Shown here piece by piece: positions 34,272-48,300 of a stretch of DNA of 64,000 bases; the stretch's first letter is position 1, and every line of letters begins with the position of its first letter. The notes beneath the pieces are model-generated. The model was not told the DNA's origin. It saw only the letters and a program-made list of their open reading frames with translations, and ran no database searches. The translations under genes were made by a program, and so were the position numbers. The stretch is from Lutjanus erythropterus. Lineage: Eukaryota > Chordata > Actinopteri > Lutjaniformes > Lutjanidae. The DNA lies in contig CM034591.1 in the NCBI GenBank assembly GCA_020091685.1, positions 14,228,043-14,292,042 on the forward strand. The letters are read 5' to 3'.

Positions 34272-35430
34272 ATCTGGACTGGTCTGGAAATAACTGCACT
34301 CGAACAATTATTGTTAAAATGACCTTACAAACCACAGAGTTATTGTACAATCATTGTATGTTCCCACATGTCTACTTCAAGAACGAGATCGAGAACTTAA
34401 AGGGACTGTTCACCTCCTAATCAAAAATACACAACTTTCCTCCTACCTGTAGTGCTATTTATCCATCTAGATAGTTTTGGTGTGAGATACTGAATTTTGG
34501 AGATATCGGTCATAGAAATTATCAGCCTTCTCTTGAATATAATGGAAATAGATGGCACTTGGTTTGTATTTCAGCTTGTGTTCAAGGCGCCAAAAAATAA
34601 AAACCTAAAAAACCTTCTAAATGCCCTTTCAGTGGACAAAATGCAATGCACTGCCATAGGTTGTCCTACATGCCAGAAAATGAGTTGGCCTCTATTCTGC
34701 TTATAAATGGCTTAATAGTTAATAGTTTCCTGAGTTTTTAATTACAGAGGTGTAGTAGTTGTTGTACCTCAAGGCACATAATAAAACTATTCAATTAATC
34801 TAAACTGTTTTCACCATAAATTCATCGCAACTTTCAGTGTGCCATTTTTTTTTTTGCCTCTGCCACCACTTGAGATCAAACCCAGATTTTTAACAACTCA
34901 AACTTCAAGTTCAAGTTCAAGTCGTTCATTTGTCATTTCCTCATACACAGTTTATGGGAATTAAATATCATTACTCACAGCCCACATGCCAACAAAGAAA
35001 TGAAAAAATATGTATACTGTAAATCTGATCTGGTTGGGAAACAATAGCACTTGCATAATGAGTGTCAAAATGACCTTACACAGCATGGAGCTATTATACA
35101 ATCATTACAGTGTTCTTTGTCATCGGTGTATTTTTCTGTATGTCTACTTTAATGACCCTACTGAGAACTTAAAGGGACAGTTCATCCCATAATCAAAAAT
35201 ACATCTCTTTCCTCTTACCTGTAGTCCTTTATCCATCTAGATAGTTTTGGAGTGAGTTGCAGAATTTTGGAGATATCGGCCAGTAGATGGGACTTGGTTT
35301 GTGAAGTTCAAAGCACCAAAAACAAAAAATAAAAACAAAATAGCATAGTCTCTTTCCAGAGAACATGAAGAAAATTACTCAAAATAATCCACAGACTTTG
35401 TTGTGAGCAATTTCATGTAGGAAATACAGA
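34272..35430. repeat. Direct duplication upstream of slc27a2 copy A
   Basis: Segments 34272-34605 and 35028-35336 align along their length in direct orientation, about 756 bases apart, starting with atctgg and ending near aaaaaataaaaac. Shared words include gtcaaaatgacctta, gagaacttaaaggga, aatcaaaaataca and atccatctagatagttttgg. The right part of each unit belongs to a common percomorph repeat; a third copy lies at 52841-53067. The left part is shared only by the two local units. Confidence 0.7.
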
Positions 35431-37569
35431 GATTATAGATTCTGCTGTGGAAAAAAAACAACTCTCCCTTCATAACTTATCCATTACTGTACTTGTAACT
35501 GGGTCACCAGCTGGGGGGGAGGGCAAAACAAGATGATTAAATCTAACAGGATAAACAGTGTTATAGCAGGGAAAAATATGTTTTTTTTTTAAACTGCCCC
35601 TTTGAGCAATAGCTCCAAAGGCTGTTTGTCATCATGAAAACATGTAATTTAAACCAAAATTAGTGTAAAATGAGAGAAAATTATACCTTAAAGGGGATTA
35701 TTATTTATGTTTTTATTCTGCAACTCCACTAGAGTAGCTTTGAATGATTCACAGTTGCACAAGCCCTTTATGCAGGCCCTCTATTTACTCTCTTTCTGTA
35801 ACAAACTGTTTCTGTCTCCGTAAGCCCCCCGCCCGCCCCCCCACCCCTTAAAAGCCCTCTTTCTTCTGACTGGCCAACTTCTCAGGAGCTTGGTGCATAA
35901 CTGCACCAATGAGCCGTGCCCTCTGCTCCTGAGCATGGTTGGACGGACACAAATACAAAGATTGTAATGAGTCCTGCACTGACTTTGTAATGTTGTACAA
36001 ACCTTCTACGATATAAAAATGTACTCCAAAGACACAGGAGTAGAGTGTAGGCTGCTGGGTCTCACGGATTTCTGTACAAAAGACAACTTCATTCACTGAT
36101 TTTGGTGACACTGGATTATATTTCACAGAGAAAATATTTTCTGGTCTTCCTTGTGATCTCCTCCAGCTGTGGAAAACTACAGCACCTTGAGTACTTCTGA
36201 GCACCATCTCCGTAAATCACTGAGAGCTGAGCAGCTGCAGAACATCAGACCCATCATACTAAACACAAACAGTCCTGAGCAAAGCAGTGCAATGAAGACA
36301 GACTGGGTGGGTGGATTGCTGTGCTGTGCTGTGTCTGCAGCAGATGACTATGTCAAGAAAATCTTCATGTGCTGTCATCAGCCCGTTGCCCCAAGTCATC
36401 AAAAGCAGAAAAAAACATTGCTTTCATAACAGTCTGAAACCTGAGTCACTGCTCACTGGGATTACTTTTCAGGGTAGTTGCAAGTAGGTGCAAGGCCCTG
36501 CTCACATGCATGTACATGAGTCACAGACACACATGCATATTCTAATTCTACTGCATTACTACATGCATAATCTTAGTGCAATGCTATTTATTCATAACAA
36601 ACGTAATCCTCTTAAGTCAGGCTAAGTCATTTTATGTATTGCATCTATGTAGTTGAAAGGCTCATGAGGATTATATAAAAGATATCAACTTTGTTCTCGT
36701 CCTCCCTGTTGACTGCTTTGATGACGCGAAATAGAAACTTCAAGGATGTCTGCATCGTTTTTGACCAGATAAAATATATTGGAGGTGAAGCAAGCGCGCG
36801 AAACATCGCTAAAACAGAACCAGGGCGAGTGTTTTTCCAAACATGCGACACATCACTCGGCCTGTTTGCTGACACACGAGGCAGGTTAAGGCAGCCTCAC
36901 TGGAAAGAAAAGAAACAATCAGCTCTTTGCTCATTCACGTTGCTTCCAGTTAGGAAACAGTGTTCCAGCCTCCGTTTGCTCGCATCGCTTCCAATTATCA
37001 GGTGCAAGACCTTATAGAGGTGTGAGGCCCTGTGTGGGTGCACGCTTTGCACTGCTCATGCAACAGTTCTGTTAGTTTCACGTGTTTGCTTCCTTATTTG
37101 ACACTTTGGCCACATTTAATAGGAGCATCAAACGCTGTAACATTATGACAGAAAATAAGGAAAAGCGTAACAGGTCCCCTTTAATAAGTGTGACCTAAAG
37201 CCTAAATTCATTGCTTTCCGTCACTGTTAAGCCAAAGCAGTGACATTGAAGAGAAGCTTGTTGACTTTTACAGGCATTAATTTCCTGTTAATATCTTCAA
37301 CTTTTTCATCCAAAGCAGCAAACAGATCATAAACAGATCATAAAAGTAGAATAATTATTATTACGGACGTGTCTGGCCTGATAAATATTATTATCATTTT
37401 CCTGTACAGATTATTTTATCATTGTTTACTGAGTGAAAAACTGACATTTGAACTGCTGTGTAACTGATAATAACTGACTGACCTTGACAGTATCATACAG
37501 GCTTTAACTGTAACAAGGACTTTGTCCCTCTGAAAGAAATCTGACAATTAACAAAGATGCAACAGAGTT

Positions 37570-37915
37570 TTTCATAGTTGGGCGCCTTAGTTCCAGCACT
37601 CAGAGAAATTTTATGCTCCAGCAGACTGATACTGATGTGCTTCTATGGCAACAGTTTGGAGAACCTCCCTTTAATGTTTCAACATGACAATGCCATAATC
37701 AATAAAAACATGTTTTTCCAGTTTGCTTTGGAAGAACTTGACTGGCCTGCACAGACCCTGACCTCAACTTCTCCCATCAAATTTTGGCTGAAATGGAACA
37801 CCAGCAGCAAGTCAGGCGTCATTGCCTAACATCAGTGCTGGACCTCACTAACACTAAACTAGGTTCCAAAATCTTATGGAAAACTCCCCAAGCTGTGGAG
37901 GCTGTTAGTCACACT
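37570..37915 (+). mobile_element. Tc1-like transposase relic
   Basis: One frame reads MFQHDNA near 37675 and EELDWPAQ near 37735. Frameshifted pieces follow that correspond to SPDLNPIEHLW and the C-terminal stretch (aacatcagtgctggacctcac, gtggaggctgtta). These are conserved parts of Tc1-type transposases. Frameshifts and deletions make it inactive. Confidence 0.65.
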
Positions 37916-38215
37916 CGCCAACACTCCCAATTTTCACAATTTTTCATCACTCACTTTCCGTTTCCTCCTGAGTCACAATTTGTCCCATTTTTCTCTCAGA
38001 TTTTCGACCTGTTTCTAGTAGTGTACAGCACTTTATAACAATACAGCTGCATGTGACAGACGAGAGTATCCAGACTCCTTAATACACCCATTGTCGGGTC
38101 TCGTCCTCCTCAGTGAGTGAGAGACATAAAGACAAATAGAAAATACTAAGAAAAAGAAATAATCAAGCCAGTTTCAGACATCCAGGAAAGAAGAATTCCT
38201 GTTTTCTACAGCAAA
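37912..38215. repeat. Diverged repeat related to 10321-10640
   Basis: It shares the ordered words described for the usp8 intron copy, notably tactaaga(g/a)aaagaaata and tctgga/catccaggaaagaa. Similarity is low. It begins close to the end of the Tc1-like relic. Confidence 0.3.
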
Positions 38216-38499
38216 TCTTAAAACAAAAGGTGAACTTTTAAAAAATCAATTTATTGAGCATGTTAAAAGAACACAAAAGTAAAATATATAAGCAATAAAA
38301 ACAAAAACAAACAAGATTATTAGCAAATGGAAATAACAACTGTGCAACTTAAATTCCATTCATGTTCAAAATGGATAGGAGGAAGTTGAAATCTTTTCCA
38401 GTCCGACCTGCTCTTACTCTTCATACAATAATACCAGAAAATAATATTTTCAATAACAGAAAATAATAAACTCATCAAGTTGATTCAAGACCACTCCGC

Positions 38500-38760
38500 T
38501 TCAGGCTGGGGTCCTGTTTCACCCTGTCTGGGTTTATTTTGCAATAATGACACACTCGTTGTATTTTATCCTGTTTATTACACAGCGACTTTGTGACAAA
38601 ATCAACAATTTGACACAAGACATTGATTTAAAAATGATTTTATTGCCCCCCAGACTCTATGATCAGTACTGCGTCCAAAGCAAACGGCCTGTTAGTCATA
38701 GCAGCCGACTGCAGAATGCCGTATTGACCAATCAGGATGGAGTATTCGACAAAGCCATGC
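38500..38760. repeat. Third copy of the 11455/15265 repeat family
   Basis: The words tttattttgcaataatgaca, cactcgttgtattttatcc and gatttaaaaatgattttattg match the other members. It is non-coding. Confidence 0.45.
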
Positions 38761-39064
38761 AATAATCTCGTTTAACTGTTTCTCAGAGGTATCACTGTCT
38801 CTTTCTAAACTTTATATTGTTAGTCAGCCATTGTACAGTCTTTTGTACAAAATATATATATATCCCTACTGCACTGAGGACAGAGACTCTGAGCATTTGT
38901 CTCCACCTTGTGGTCGGTCACACCTGAAATTTGTCTTTGCATTCTTGTAACTTAAGAGTAAAACAGATATACACATGTAAACTAGAACTGGTTTTAAACT
39001 CTTAAACCATTACATGCTTTACATCTTTCCTAAAAGCAAAGTATTCTGATTACATTTCAACACC

Positions 39065-39070
39065 TTTATT
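39065..39070 (-). terminator. slc27a2: Candidate slc27a2 copy B poly(A) signal
   Basis: TTTATT here reads AATAAA on the minus strand, about 293 bases after the copy B stop codon. The position is plausible but unproven. Confidence 0.4.
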
Positions 39071-39362
39071 TGCCTGAATTAAGTAAAAGCAGCAGCCTCG
39101 TACTGGAAAGCAGTCATGTTAGGAAACATAAAGTTTACTAACTAGTACTAGTTCCTCTTCCTTTTGCAGGCTGACTTTGGCCCCTGATATGCAAATACAT
39201 ATGAATCCTACATCTACATCCTCATCTAATGCTTTTAATAAAGGTATCCAAACTACTTTACAACCCACAAAAGACACAACTGTTATTTAAACAGATTTGT
39301 TCAGTCACTGAGATGGAAGTTCATTATTAAAAGTACCAATGCAGCGCGCACCCCGAGTCGAC

Positions 39363-42300
39363 TCAGAGTTTGATGTTTCCTGATGTGATGCAGCTGTAGA
39401 CCTGAGCTGTCAGCGGGATGTAACTCTTCTCCCGATCATCGAGGATGTAAAGAGGGTCCTGGATACGTCCTGGATCAAAACCCTGCTCCACTAACTTCAC
39501 CTTCATTTGCTTGAAAGTCCCCGTCACCTCCACGGCATTCTAGACGGAAGAAAAGTATGATAATAATCACTTGGGTATAGTACTGTGATTTATTCTCCCA
39601 AGAATGACATCTCAAAAATTCAGTGTACATTAGAGGCTCATTTTGATGCCTTTAAATTCCTTTAATAAATTTCTATTTAATAAGAAGAAACCTTATAGTA
39701 TGTTGTCTGGCACTAGATCATTTCTTAGATGGGACACCACTTGAGAAAGTGAAGGAATTTTAATTCCTGGGTCTCTGGTTTGATTATCAACTTTCTTGTA
39801 AGATTCATTCACTCAGTGATAAAGAAAATAAATTGCTGCCAGAGAATACTGTATCATAACTGTTTCACCCTACAAGTCAAGCAAAGAATTATTTCAAAGC
39901 TGGCATTATAGTTCACCAAAAAATAAAAAGTCTGTACCTACTCACCCTCATGCTGATTGAGGGTCGGGTTTCTCTTGTTAGTCCGCAAAACACTGCTGGA
40001 GTTTCACAGGAAAACAGTGTTGCAGAATCTCCCAAACAATGTAAGTGAATGGTGACCAGTTTTCAAATGTAAAAAACAACTGGGGAAAAAAAACATAAAA
40101 TGTCTTCATACTGCTTGTCTGGCATAAATTAGTCTCCTAAAGTCCCAATATGCCATTTGCACACCCAGTTCAGACAGTGTGCATGTGAACATGGCTCCAA
40201 GCTAAGGAGCTACAGTGAAGATTTTTAGTCAACTTGGCTTGTTTTTGCATTTGTGGCTTTAGGAGACTTGGGTTATACTAGACGAGCAGTATGGAGGCAT
40301 TTTATGTTTTTTATTTTCTTGTTTTTTAATGTTTGGAAACTGGTCACCATTCACTTAAATTTTCCTGTGACACTCGAGCGGCGTTTTGTGGACTAAAAAA
40401 ATAAACCCGACCTTCAATCGGCCTGAGGGTGAGTTAATAATGACTGAATTTTCATTTCTGGCTGAACTATCCCTTTAAAGGGTTTATCCGTCTACAATAA
40501 AGTCGTATCAAAGTATAATCATCTGCTTTTGATCACATGCTGCAAACAATTAGAACTGCAGTTATCATCTAGCAGTTGTACGCCTCCGCTAACCAGACAA
40601 GTGTGTATTTTCTGTCACTTAGAGACTATTTTTGCAGAGGTCTACAGAGGACTGATTGAGAGTTAAACATTATGATTGAGTGGCGTTGACCTTGACTGTG
40701 TCACGGCTGTTGCCATGCAGAAAAAACACTTCAAAATACATAATCCAATACTGACAAAATGGCATGAACATTGATTAATTTCTTTTTTTTTTTGAGAAAA
40801 GATCAATCCAGTAAAGTGTGTGTGGAATAAAATTACCTGTATCCTTATGAAGCGAGGTCGGGCATATGAGGGCAGGTAGCTGACCATGTGGTTATATATT
40901 TTACTTCCATCAAACTGGTCACCGTCCTTCACGGTGACAGCTGCCATCCCTATCCGCCCCTCGTGCCCTACAGCACCACACAAAATGGAAACAGACAAAA
41001 CACTTGTCCGCTATTAACTAATTCATCAATTCTTCATTTTCATGCCACGTGGAAGTCGTGATATTCTTATTAAATATGGTGAGAGGTAAAACATAAAGAG
41101 GACGTGACCATCACCTGGCACTTGAACTCCATAAACGCTGGCTTCTTTGAGACAGTCACTGATCGTCAGGATGTCAGACACCTCGGTTGTTGCCACATTC
41201 TCGCCTTTCCACCTGAGGGCTCAAACAAGTTACAACGTTTTGGGTTTTTTTTTTGGGGGGGGGTCTACCAAAGGCAAAAGTATATTTTACAGGTCTGTGC
41301 ATGAGAAGAAACAAAAATGTGTCCTCTCTTTGCACACATACGATCAACAGTACTTCAAAGCTTTTCTCAAGGAGCCTGGTGCATAACATGCAGGGGAATT
41401 CAGTGTAGTAGGACTGCTGCAAAATATCAGGAAATGTGTTAAACATGTATTCTGGATAATTGATTGTGCTGTGAGCTCAAAGAAAATGTGCCTATAGTCT
41501 AGTAAGGTTTGATGGTTTTGGTAGAAAGATTGGATTGTCATCATGGATTGTGTTTCATGGAAATATACCGGCCTTCGACCTGATAACTGGGGAAACAAAA
41601 GTTGTGAGAAAAAACAGCAACTTTTGTTTGCCATTTTATTTATACAAAATAAAGAACTTTAGTTAAAAAATCACTATATGAAGTGAGGAAGAGCAGGAAA
41701 AGTGTCATTAGTGTTTTAGTTTCTGTAGAGATGATCTCCTTTCTTGTCAGTTTACAATAGATTCAACAGAATTTCTGCCACGTTTTCTAGAAATTTTGAC
41801 GTATTAACGTGTTTTTCATCTTGAACAGTAAAACATTAGTGACCATTCTTTCTACTTGTACAAGTCTTTGTTCAACTTCAGATGTTGCACGAAATAGGAA
41901 GTTGCTGCATTTCCATTTATAATTTTCAACCTGCACGTTTTGCAAATTGTTATTTTGTTGATGACCTTACAGTTTTCGCACGTGAACAAGATTATCTTGA
42001 CTTACATTGTTTTTTCCAACTGGCGCTCAGTTAGACAACATTAGGAATTAAATGCTGTCGGACTGATTCAAAGCAGCTTGGATCTGAGGATTGTGGGACA
42101 TTTTAAAAAAACATATTTGTTCATCTTTGGGCTTGAGAAAAGGGGGAAGGAAGTGAAAAGGATCAAGACCAAATGAAGTCATGAGTCCAAGTCACGGCAC
42201 AAGTAGTTTTTGATTTTGTCTAAACTCATCAAATTTGTGACTGGAGTCTGACTCGAGTAGAAGTCATGTGACTTGCATCCACACCTCTGATAATATGAAT

Positions 42301-45300
42301 TATATTGCAGAATAGAATTATAAATAGTTACCCTATTAAAAAACCAACCATATCAAATCATGGTGCAGAGGAGTTCTGTACCTGAACGTGTCACCTACAC
42401 GATCCTGAAAGTAGATGAAGTTGTCCTTATCGATCCTCATCAGGTCTCCGCTGTTGAAATAAAGATCTCCTTTCTTGAGAACATTTCGAAGTCTTTTTCT
42501 CTCTGTTTGTTCTTGGTTCTGGGCATAACCGACAAAAGGAGCGATGTCTGTGATCTTTGACACCAGAAGTCCTGTCTGACCTTAAGGAGAAAACAAGGAC
42601 ACACGTGTTTTACTATCATGTGTATCAACGGACACCTTGTCCCACCACTGGGGTCCTGACCGCCTACAAGATGTAATGTCGAGTGTCATGTTGCGGAAAA
42701 GTTTCTTCACCTTTGGGTGCCTCGGCACAGAGGCCGTTAGCATCTCGAATCGGCTCATCCCGCTCTGTGTCGTACTGAATCAGAGTGTAAGGAAACAGCT
42801 TCTGCAGAAATGACATCAGACATCAGCACTGCGTATAAATGTAGTGTTTACTTCACTACATTTGTCTGACAGCTATAGTTACTTTTCAGATTACAATTGC
42901 TCATAAACTGAAAGATTAAGTGAAGAATTAATTTGCAAAAACAGGTAAACACCAGTCTTTCATGCTATGTCTTTGCCCATCAAACATCTGCATCATTACA
43001 TCGAAAAAAAATAAAGAAATAGGGCAGCATTTCCCAATCCTGCTCCTCAGGACCCACTACCGTCCATGTTTTAGATGTTTCCCTGCTCCAATACACCTGA
43101 TTCAGATGATCGGCTCATCATCAAGCCTCTGCAGAAGCCTGATAACACCCTGTTCATTTGAATCAGGTGTGTTGGAGCAGGGAAACACCTTAAACATATG
43201 GGGCAGTGGGCCCTGAGGACCAGGATAGGGAAACACTGAAACAGTGCCTGCCTCCATCCAAGTAGAAGAACGACTCCCCCAGGTGGTCAGAGGTGGTATA
43301 TCCTGACATATACAAGTGCCTTACTGAACCTCCAGGTGATGTATTTCTGCCATCTGTCACTATTTTGTGGTTTTAGTTGTCTGTCTGCTATGGCGTTATG
43401 ATAAACTAACATGACACTAGTCTTCTGTATTTGGCGCTGGCACTTTAACAGCACTTGTTTCACCCAGAATGCAGTGCGGTCAAGGGACGTGATGTGTGGC
43501 TGCTCTGGTCCATACAATCTGCTCATTACCTTTACCTGGTCCTCCCTGCCCATCTACTCACCTGTGGCTCATTTCCTCATCGGTCCCTCAGGATATACGC
43601 TGGTCCACCTGTCCTAACCCTCTGACAGACTGTCTTGTGTGTTTTTGGAAAACTGTGCAGTGTATTTTTTTTCTGTTTTGTCTGCGCTACCGGTTTTTTG
43701 ATCCTGCCTGCCTGTTTTTAGACCTTGGATCCCCTGCTTGACCCAGGTCAGATTTGTTTGCCTGTGTGACTGATTTCCCTGGTTTTAACTCTTCCTGAAC
43801 TGTTAAGTAAACTGGACTGTCCTTATAACTCTACTGTCTCATTCTAAGTTCAAATCCGTCACTATTGCATGCACAAAAAACATACTTGAGGAAAGTAATA
43901 AAAATGGAGATATGTTTTTGCAAATGAGTCCTTTTTTTTCCTTTGTGGTTTGAGAAAAATGTTAAGTTACACTTAGTATTATACACACACTAATAAATTG
44001 GCTGTAAATTAAAAAAAAAAAAACAATGTTAACAGAAACAAAAATGTTTTTGCGCCTGTTCTTACCTTATGCAAAAAGTTGACCCGTCCAATGGCTCCAA
44101 TTTTACCTGCGTAGTTGACAAATCCCACGTTTCCCTCGGTGGAGGCGTAAAACTCTTTGATCTGAATGTTCCCGAAGCGATTTAGAAACTCTCTCCATAT
44201 CTCTGCTCTCACACCGTTACCAATGGCCAGTCTCACATTATGGTCCTTTTCATTTTCTTTCTGCATATTTATACAAAAAATAAAAATGATTAAACATTTT
44301 GCAAGAAATAGATAATACCTAATGTAGTGATACCTAATTAATTTAAAGGACCAGTATGTAGGATTTAGTGGCATCAAGTGTATGTAACCTTTCCCTTTCA
44401 AGTGTGTAGGAGAATCTATGGTGGCTGTAAAACTGCAACACGGTGGCCTCTAGGGAAGAGGGCCCACGCCCTCTGGAGATTATATGCAATACAATATTAT
44501 ACGCAGGATGTTTTTAGTTTTTTTTACTTTTATAGGCAGCACTGATTTTTTTCTTACTATAATTTAACTTGTTTAAATTTATAAAAATACCAGTGACAGT
44601 TTACAGTTTAGAAAGTTTTTCAGTCTTTCAAATATCCAGCCTCCATTACATATATTTGTCACAAACATTTGATAAAGTAGTGTTTATCAATATCGGAACA
44701 AATATGGACCAATTGTAAAAATCTTCATCAAAGGTTGAAGAAACAGAGGTGACGGGGCCAAAAACCATCGAGTGTCAGCATTTTGAAAAGTGTGAGACTG
44801 CACTGCTTTTAAACACTCACACATATGAACTCTTACGCTTAATAATAAACACAAATCAATCATCTAATTAAGCCCTTAATGGGAATTCTGAACCAACATG
44901 CCTAATCCTATATATTCTATGTTATATGAGAATTCTACTTTGGAAACCAGTTCATGGTAGAAATCTCTCTAAAAACCAAACAGATACAGTATAAGAGATA
45001 ACATTCCCTGTCATAAATGTGATCCTAATGTCACATATTGGTAAAGGGTGATTTGGCTGCCAAGTTACTTGATATGGTCTTCCTAAGTAAAGGCCAGCAT
45101 CTATTCCTAGAGGTGACCAGATACAGACAAACCACCTCCTCTTACTGCTACAGGGTCATGCAGTAAATTGAGACTGCACTTCATGTGATGCAATCAGATA
45201 CTCTGAATGGCCATACATGTAGGCAGAATGTTTACTCCCAAATACAGCACATACATCTTTAAGGGATCTGAAAAAGTATGCAATCATCATAATGCTTTAA

Positions 45301-48300
45301 AAATGCATATTTAGCTCACGAGCAAACGGTATTTAAGCGTGTCCATGATGTTTCTTGCAGTTCAGACCCCTACAGATAATGACGCAGAAGGCTGGAACCT
45401 GATAGTTGAGATTTAATGATTTCTATTTTGGTTAGCCAGCTGTGCTGCACAGTGGGAATGTACAGATTTGGAAAGTTAATCTCTGACTGACTCAATGGCA
45501 GCCTGCTGCAGCCGGTTCGCAGCGCTCTCGGTCTCTGCAGATGTCTCGAGTGGAGGAGTTTTTACAGAGGTTAAGATGGCAGAGGGAGGACATGGTGCCC
45601 CCAGCGCCCTGACAAAAACCCTGTGTCAGCTTGTTTCAGTGGCAGTTTCTCTACTTATTGAAAAACTGGCATTCAAAGAATAGATAAAGGTTATTAAACA
45701 GACCAATATATCAACCTGTCAAGACATTTGACCAATTTCAATATCATTTGAAACCACTTTTTCTATTTTAGTTTGCCTTTTTACTTAACTTATCTTACTT
45801 CTATTCTTGCAGTTACCCCTTATGCACTTTATATTTTATAGTTCACTCTATATTTAATACTCTCTTGATTTTATTCTTATGTTACTGTAATTTTTGAGCA
45901 ATCCCTGGCACAAGAATTTCCTTTGGGATTAATAAACTGATCTTTTTTAATATGAAGCATCAGGTAACGTCTTACTTATGACTTTATAACAGTTCCTTCA
46001 CAACCACAGATGACTGAAACTGCAATTGCAAACACTTAAGTGGTTCTTAAATTGAGAGTTTCCCTGCACCTTAGAGAGAGTCATCGTAAAGTTTATTATA
46101 ACCCTTTTGCCAAACTTAAAATATCACCATTGGTTTGTGTTTCATTTGACAGTTTGAACTGTCACATGATCAGGACACTCCTGCAGAGGCTTTTACACAG
46201 TACAGTGATAACAAAATGGGGTAAACCTGAAATAACTTATACTTAAAGGTGTTATATATGATATTCAGCCTCACTAGTTGCGAGGAAACAACTATTTGCA
46301 ATGTGCTATTTGGTGAAATCAGGCTGCCTTGTGCAGAGAATGAAATCACACTCCCTCTGTGTTGTAAACCGAGCTTCACTGTTCTTTGTTTTGATATTCG
46401 GTACGGCAACACGCCCATGTTAGTGCATTGCAAGTCCCTCTCTGTCCTTCCTGCATACGTTTTCAACACGGCAGCCTGGTGAGTAATGTTCTAGTATTAC
46501 AGCTACACAGTGCATCAAAACATATTTATTGAGGCTTGAAATAGGCAATCAGTAATACTGATACATATTTGATCAGCTTGATGCTTTGAGCTCGTTTTGT
46601 GAGCAGTGTGTTCAGTTTCTTTTTAATACAATTGGTAATAAAAAAGAGATGTTGGTGCTGTACTAGTAATAGTCAGACTTTAAAATCCTTTATCTGCAAC
46701 ACATTATCCAACGCTGAAATATTGTGATACTGCTGAGTTTCTTAGTCTTACAGTACTGAGCTCTGCAATGCTGAAGATTGCTGTGTGAAGAGCTGGGAAC
46801 GGTAAAAATCATTTTACCTTTGGCGTGCTACAGAGGTAACGCATCACCTCTCCTATGTACTGGATAACAGTCACGCTGTTTTTCCTGCAGTCGTCCCAAA
46901 ACTGAGAGGCGGAAAACTTCTTCTTCAGAATGATAGTCGACCCTTTAATATAAGACAGAAAAAAAGAACAAATAAAAGGACATTTATTTGCTGGACAGCA
47001 TAGAAATGTGATCGCAAAACATTCAGATTCAGTTTCATTTTTTGCCTTTCAGTTCAGCGACTTATGCAGCTCAAAACTTTATATATTCATCTACATTTTT
47101 AAAGTGTTCTGGTCTGAATATGATTTAATTTCAAGAAGAATCCACCCCGGTGGCAGAAATTAAAAATAACTATATGGAAACTTTAACTTTCTTACTTTGT
47201 AAGACTTGAATATTTCCATAAATTCACGACAACAATATTAAACTGTGTTCCAGTTAACAGCATGTGTTGCACAGCAGGACTGTGATTGTGAGATGCAGTG
47301 TTGGATGTCTCCTAATATTTGTGTAACTCTGCTTACCCAGACATATAACAGCAGTGTGAACTTTAGCCTATTTAGGGGAAAAAACGCAGTTAGAAAGTAG
47401 AGGTAATCTGGTGTTGGTTTATCCAGCTCTGTTCAGCTTACTGGTTCTCAGTGACAAAAGGCCCTTTCATTTAGTTTCCCATCAGAGTCAGGAGAACCAG
47501 AGGGAGTTGGAGGAGCAGCGGCATCACTTTTCACTTTACAGTGTTGCAGCACTCGTCTCATATTTAGGTCAGGTGTGAGAACCTTACGAAAGTCTCGCAA
47601 CAGGGTGCCACCGGTGGATGAGGAAATTACTTTCCTCCACTGCAGAGATCTGAGGTTCAAGTGATACCTCCGGCAACAAAAAATAATTAGCAGTGATTTC
47701 AGGAGGGTGGGAAGTCAGTGAGGATTGCAAACCTGTTAAAGCATGCATGTTGCAAGATCAAAAATGACAGAAAACTAATTCAGAGCTGATGTGGACTATG
47801 GATGTTAGACTGATTAATCATCGCATGCTAAGCTGTACTGCACTGTTCAGGAAATTAAGTGGCTTTTTAAAAGGATTTTTTACCCTAACTAGTAGGAGAA
47901 TTATCTCAAATCATAAAGATACACTTGATACATCAGTTCATGTAAATATCTGTAATGTGTGATGACAAACTGAAGCTGGATCTGCCACTGCCAGCACTCA
48001 CAACCTCTTGTAAACTCTTTGTGATTGTGTTTTACGGCTGTGATTTTATGTGTGTTATCCCTTTAGTTGGATGTGACTATCTTGAAGGTTTGTTTGGTGG
48101 TCCAGTCCCTCTGCAATCCAGCAAACAATTGCTCTAACTATTGTTATTGTTGGTATATTCTCTGTATGACATTTTTATTGTGCTTTGCAAGTTTAGTAAG
48201 TCAGTATTAGTATTTTATATCACATTCAGCTCCCTTGTATCATGATTTGTTTGTTGTTATGTTACTGTATGTGTTTTTTTGTTGTGTCTATAACAACTTG

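Larger units (their letters stand above)
34014..39362. other. Spacer between slc27a2 copies A and B
   Basis: It contains the copy A promoter side at its left end; a GC box, GGGCGGG on the minus strand, lies at 34114-34120. It also holds the direct duplication at 34272-35430, a Tc1-like relic at 37570-37915, repeats at 37912-38760, and the copy B 3' UTR near 39065-39362. No gene is supported between the two copies. Confidence 0.6.

Noticed and set aside
43430-43860. Possible LTR or other retroelement fragment in slc27a2 copy B intron 5
   Set aside because: The pyrimidine-rich wording resembles some fish retroelement ends, but I found no matching second LTR, primer-binding site, polypurine tract or coding frame.
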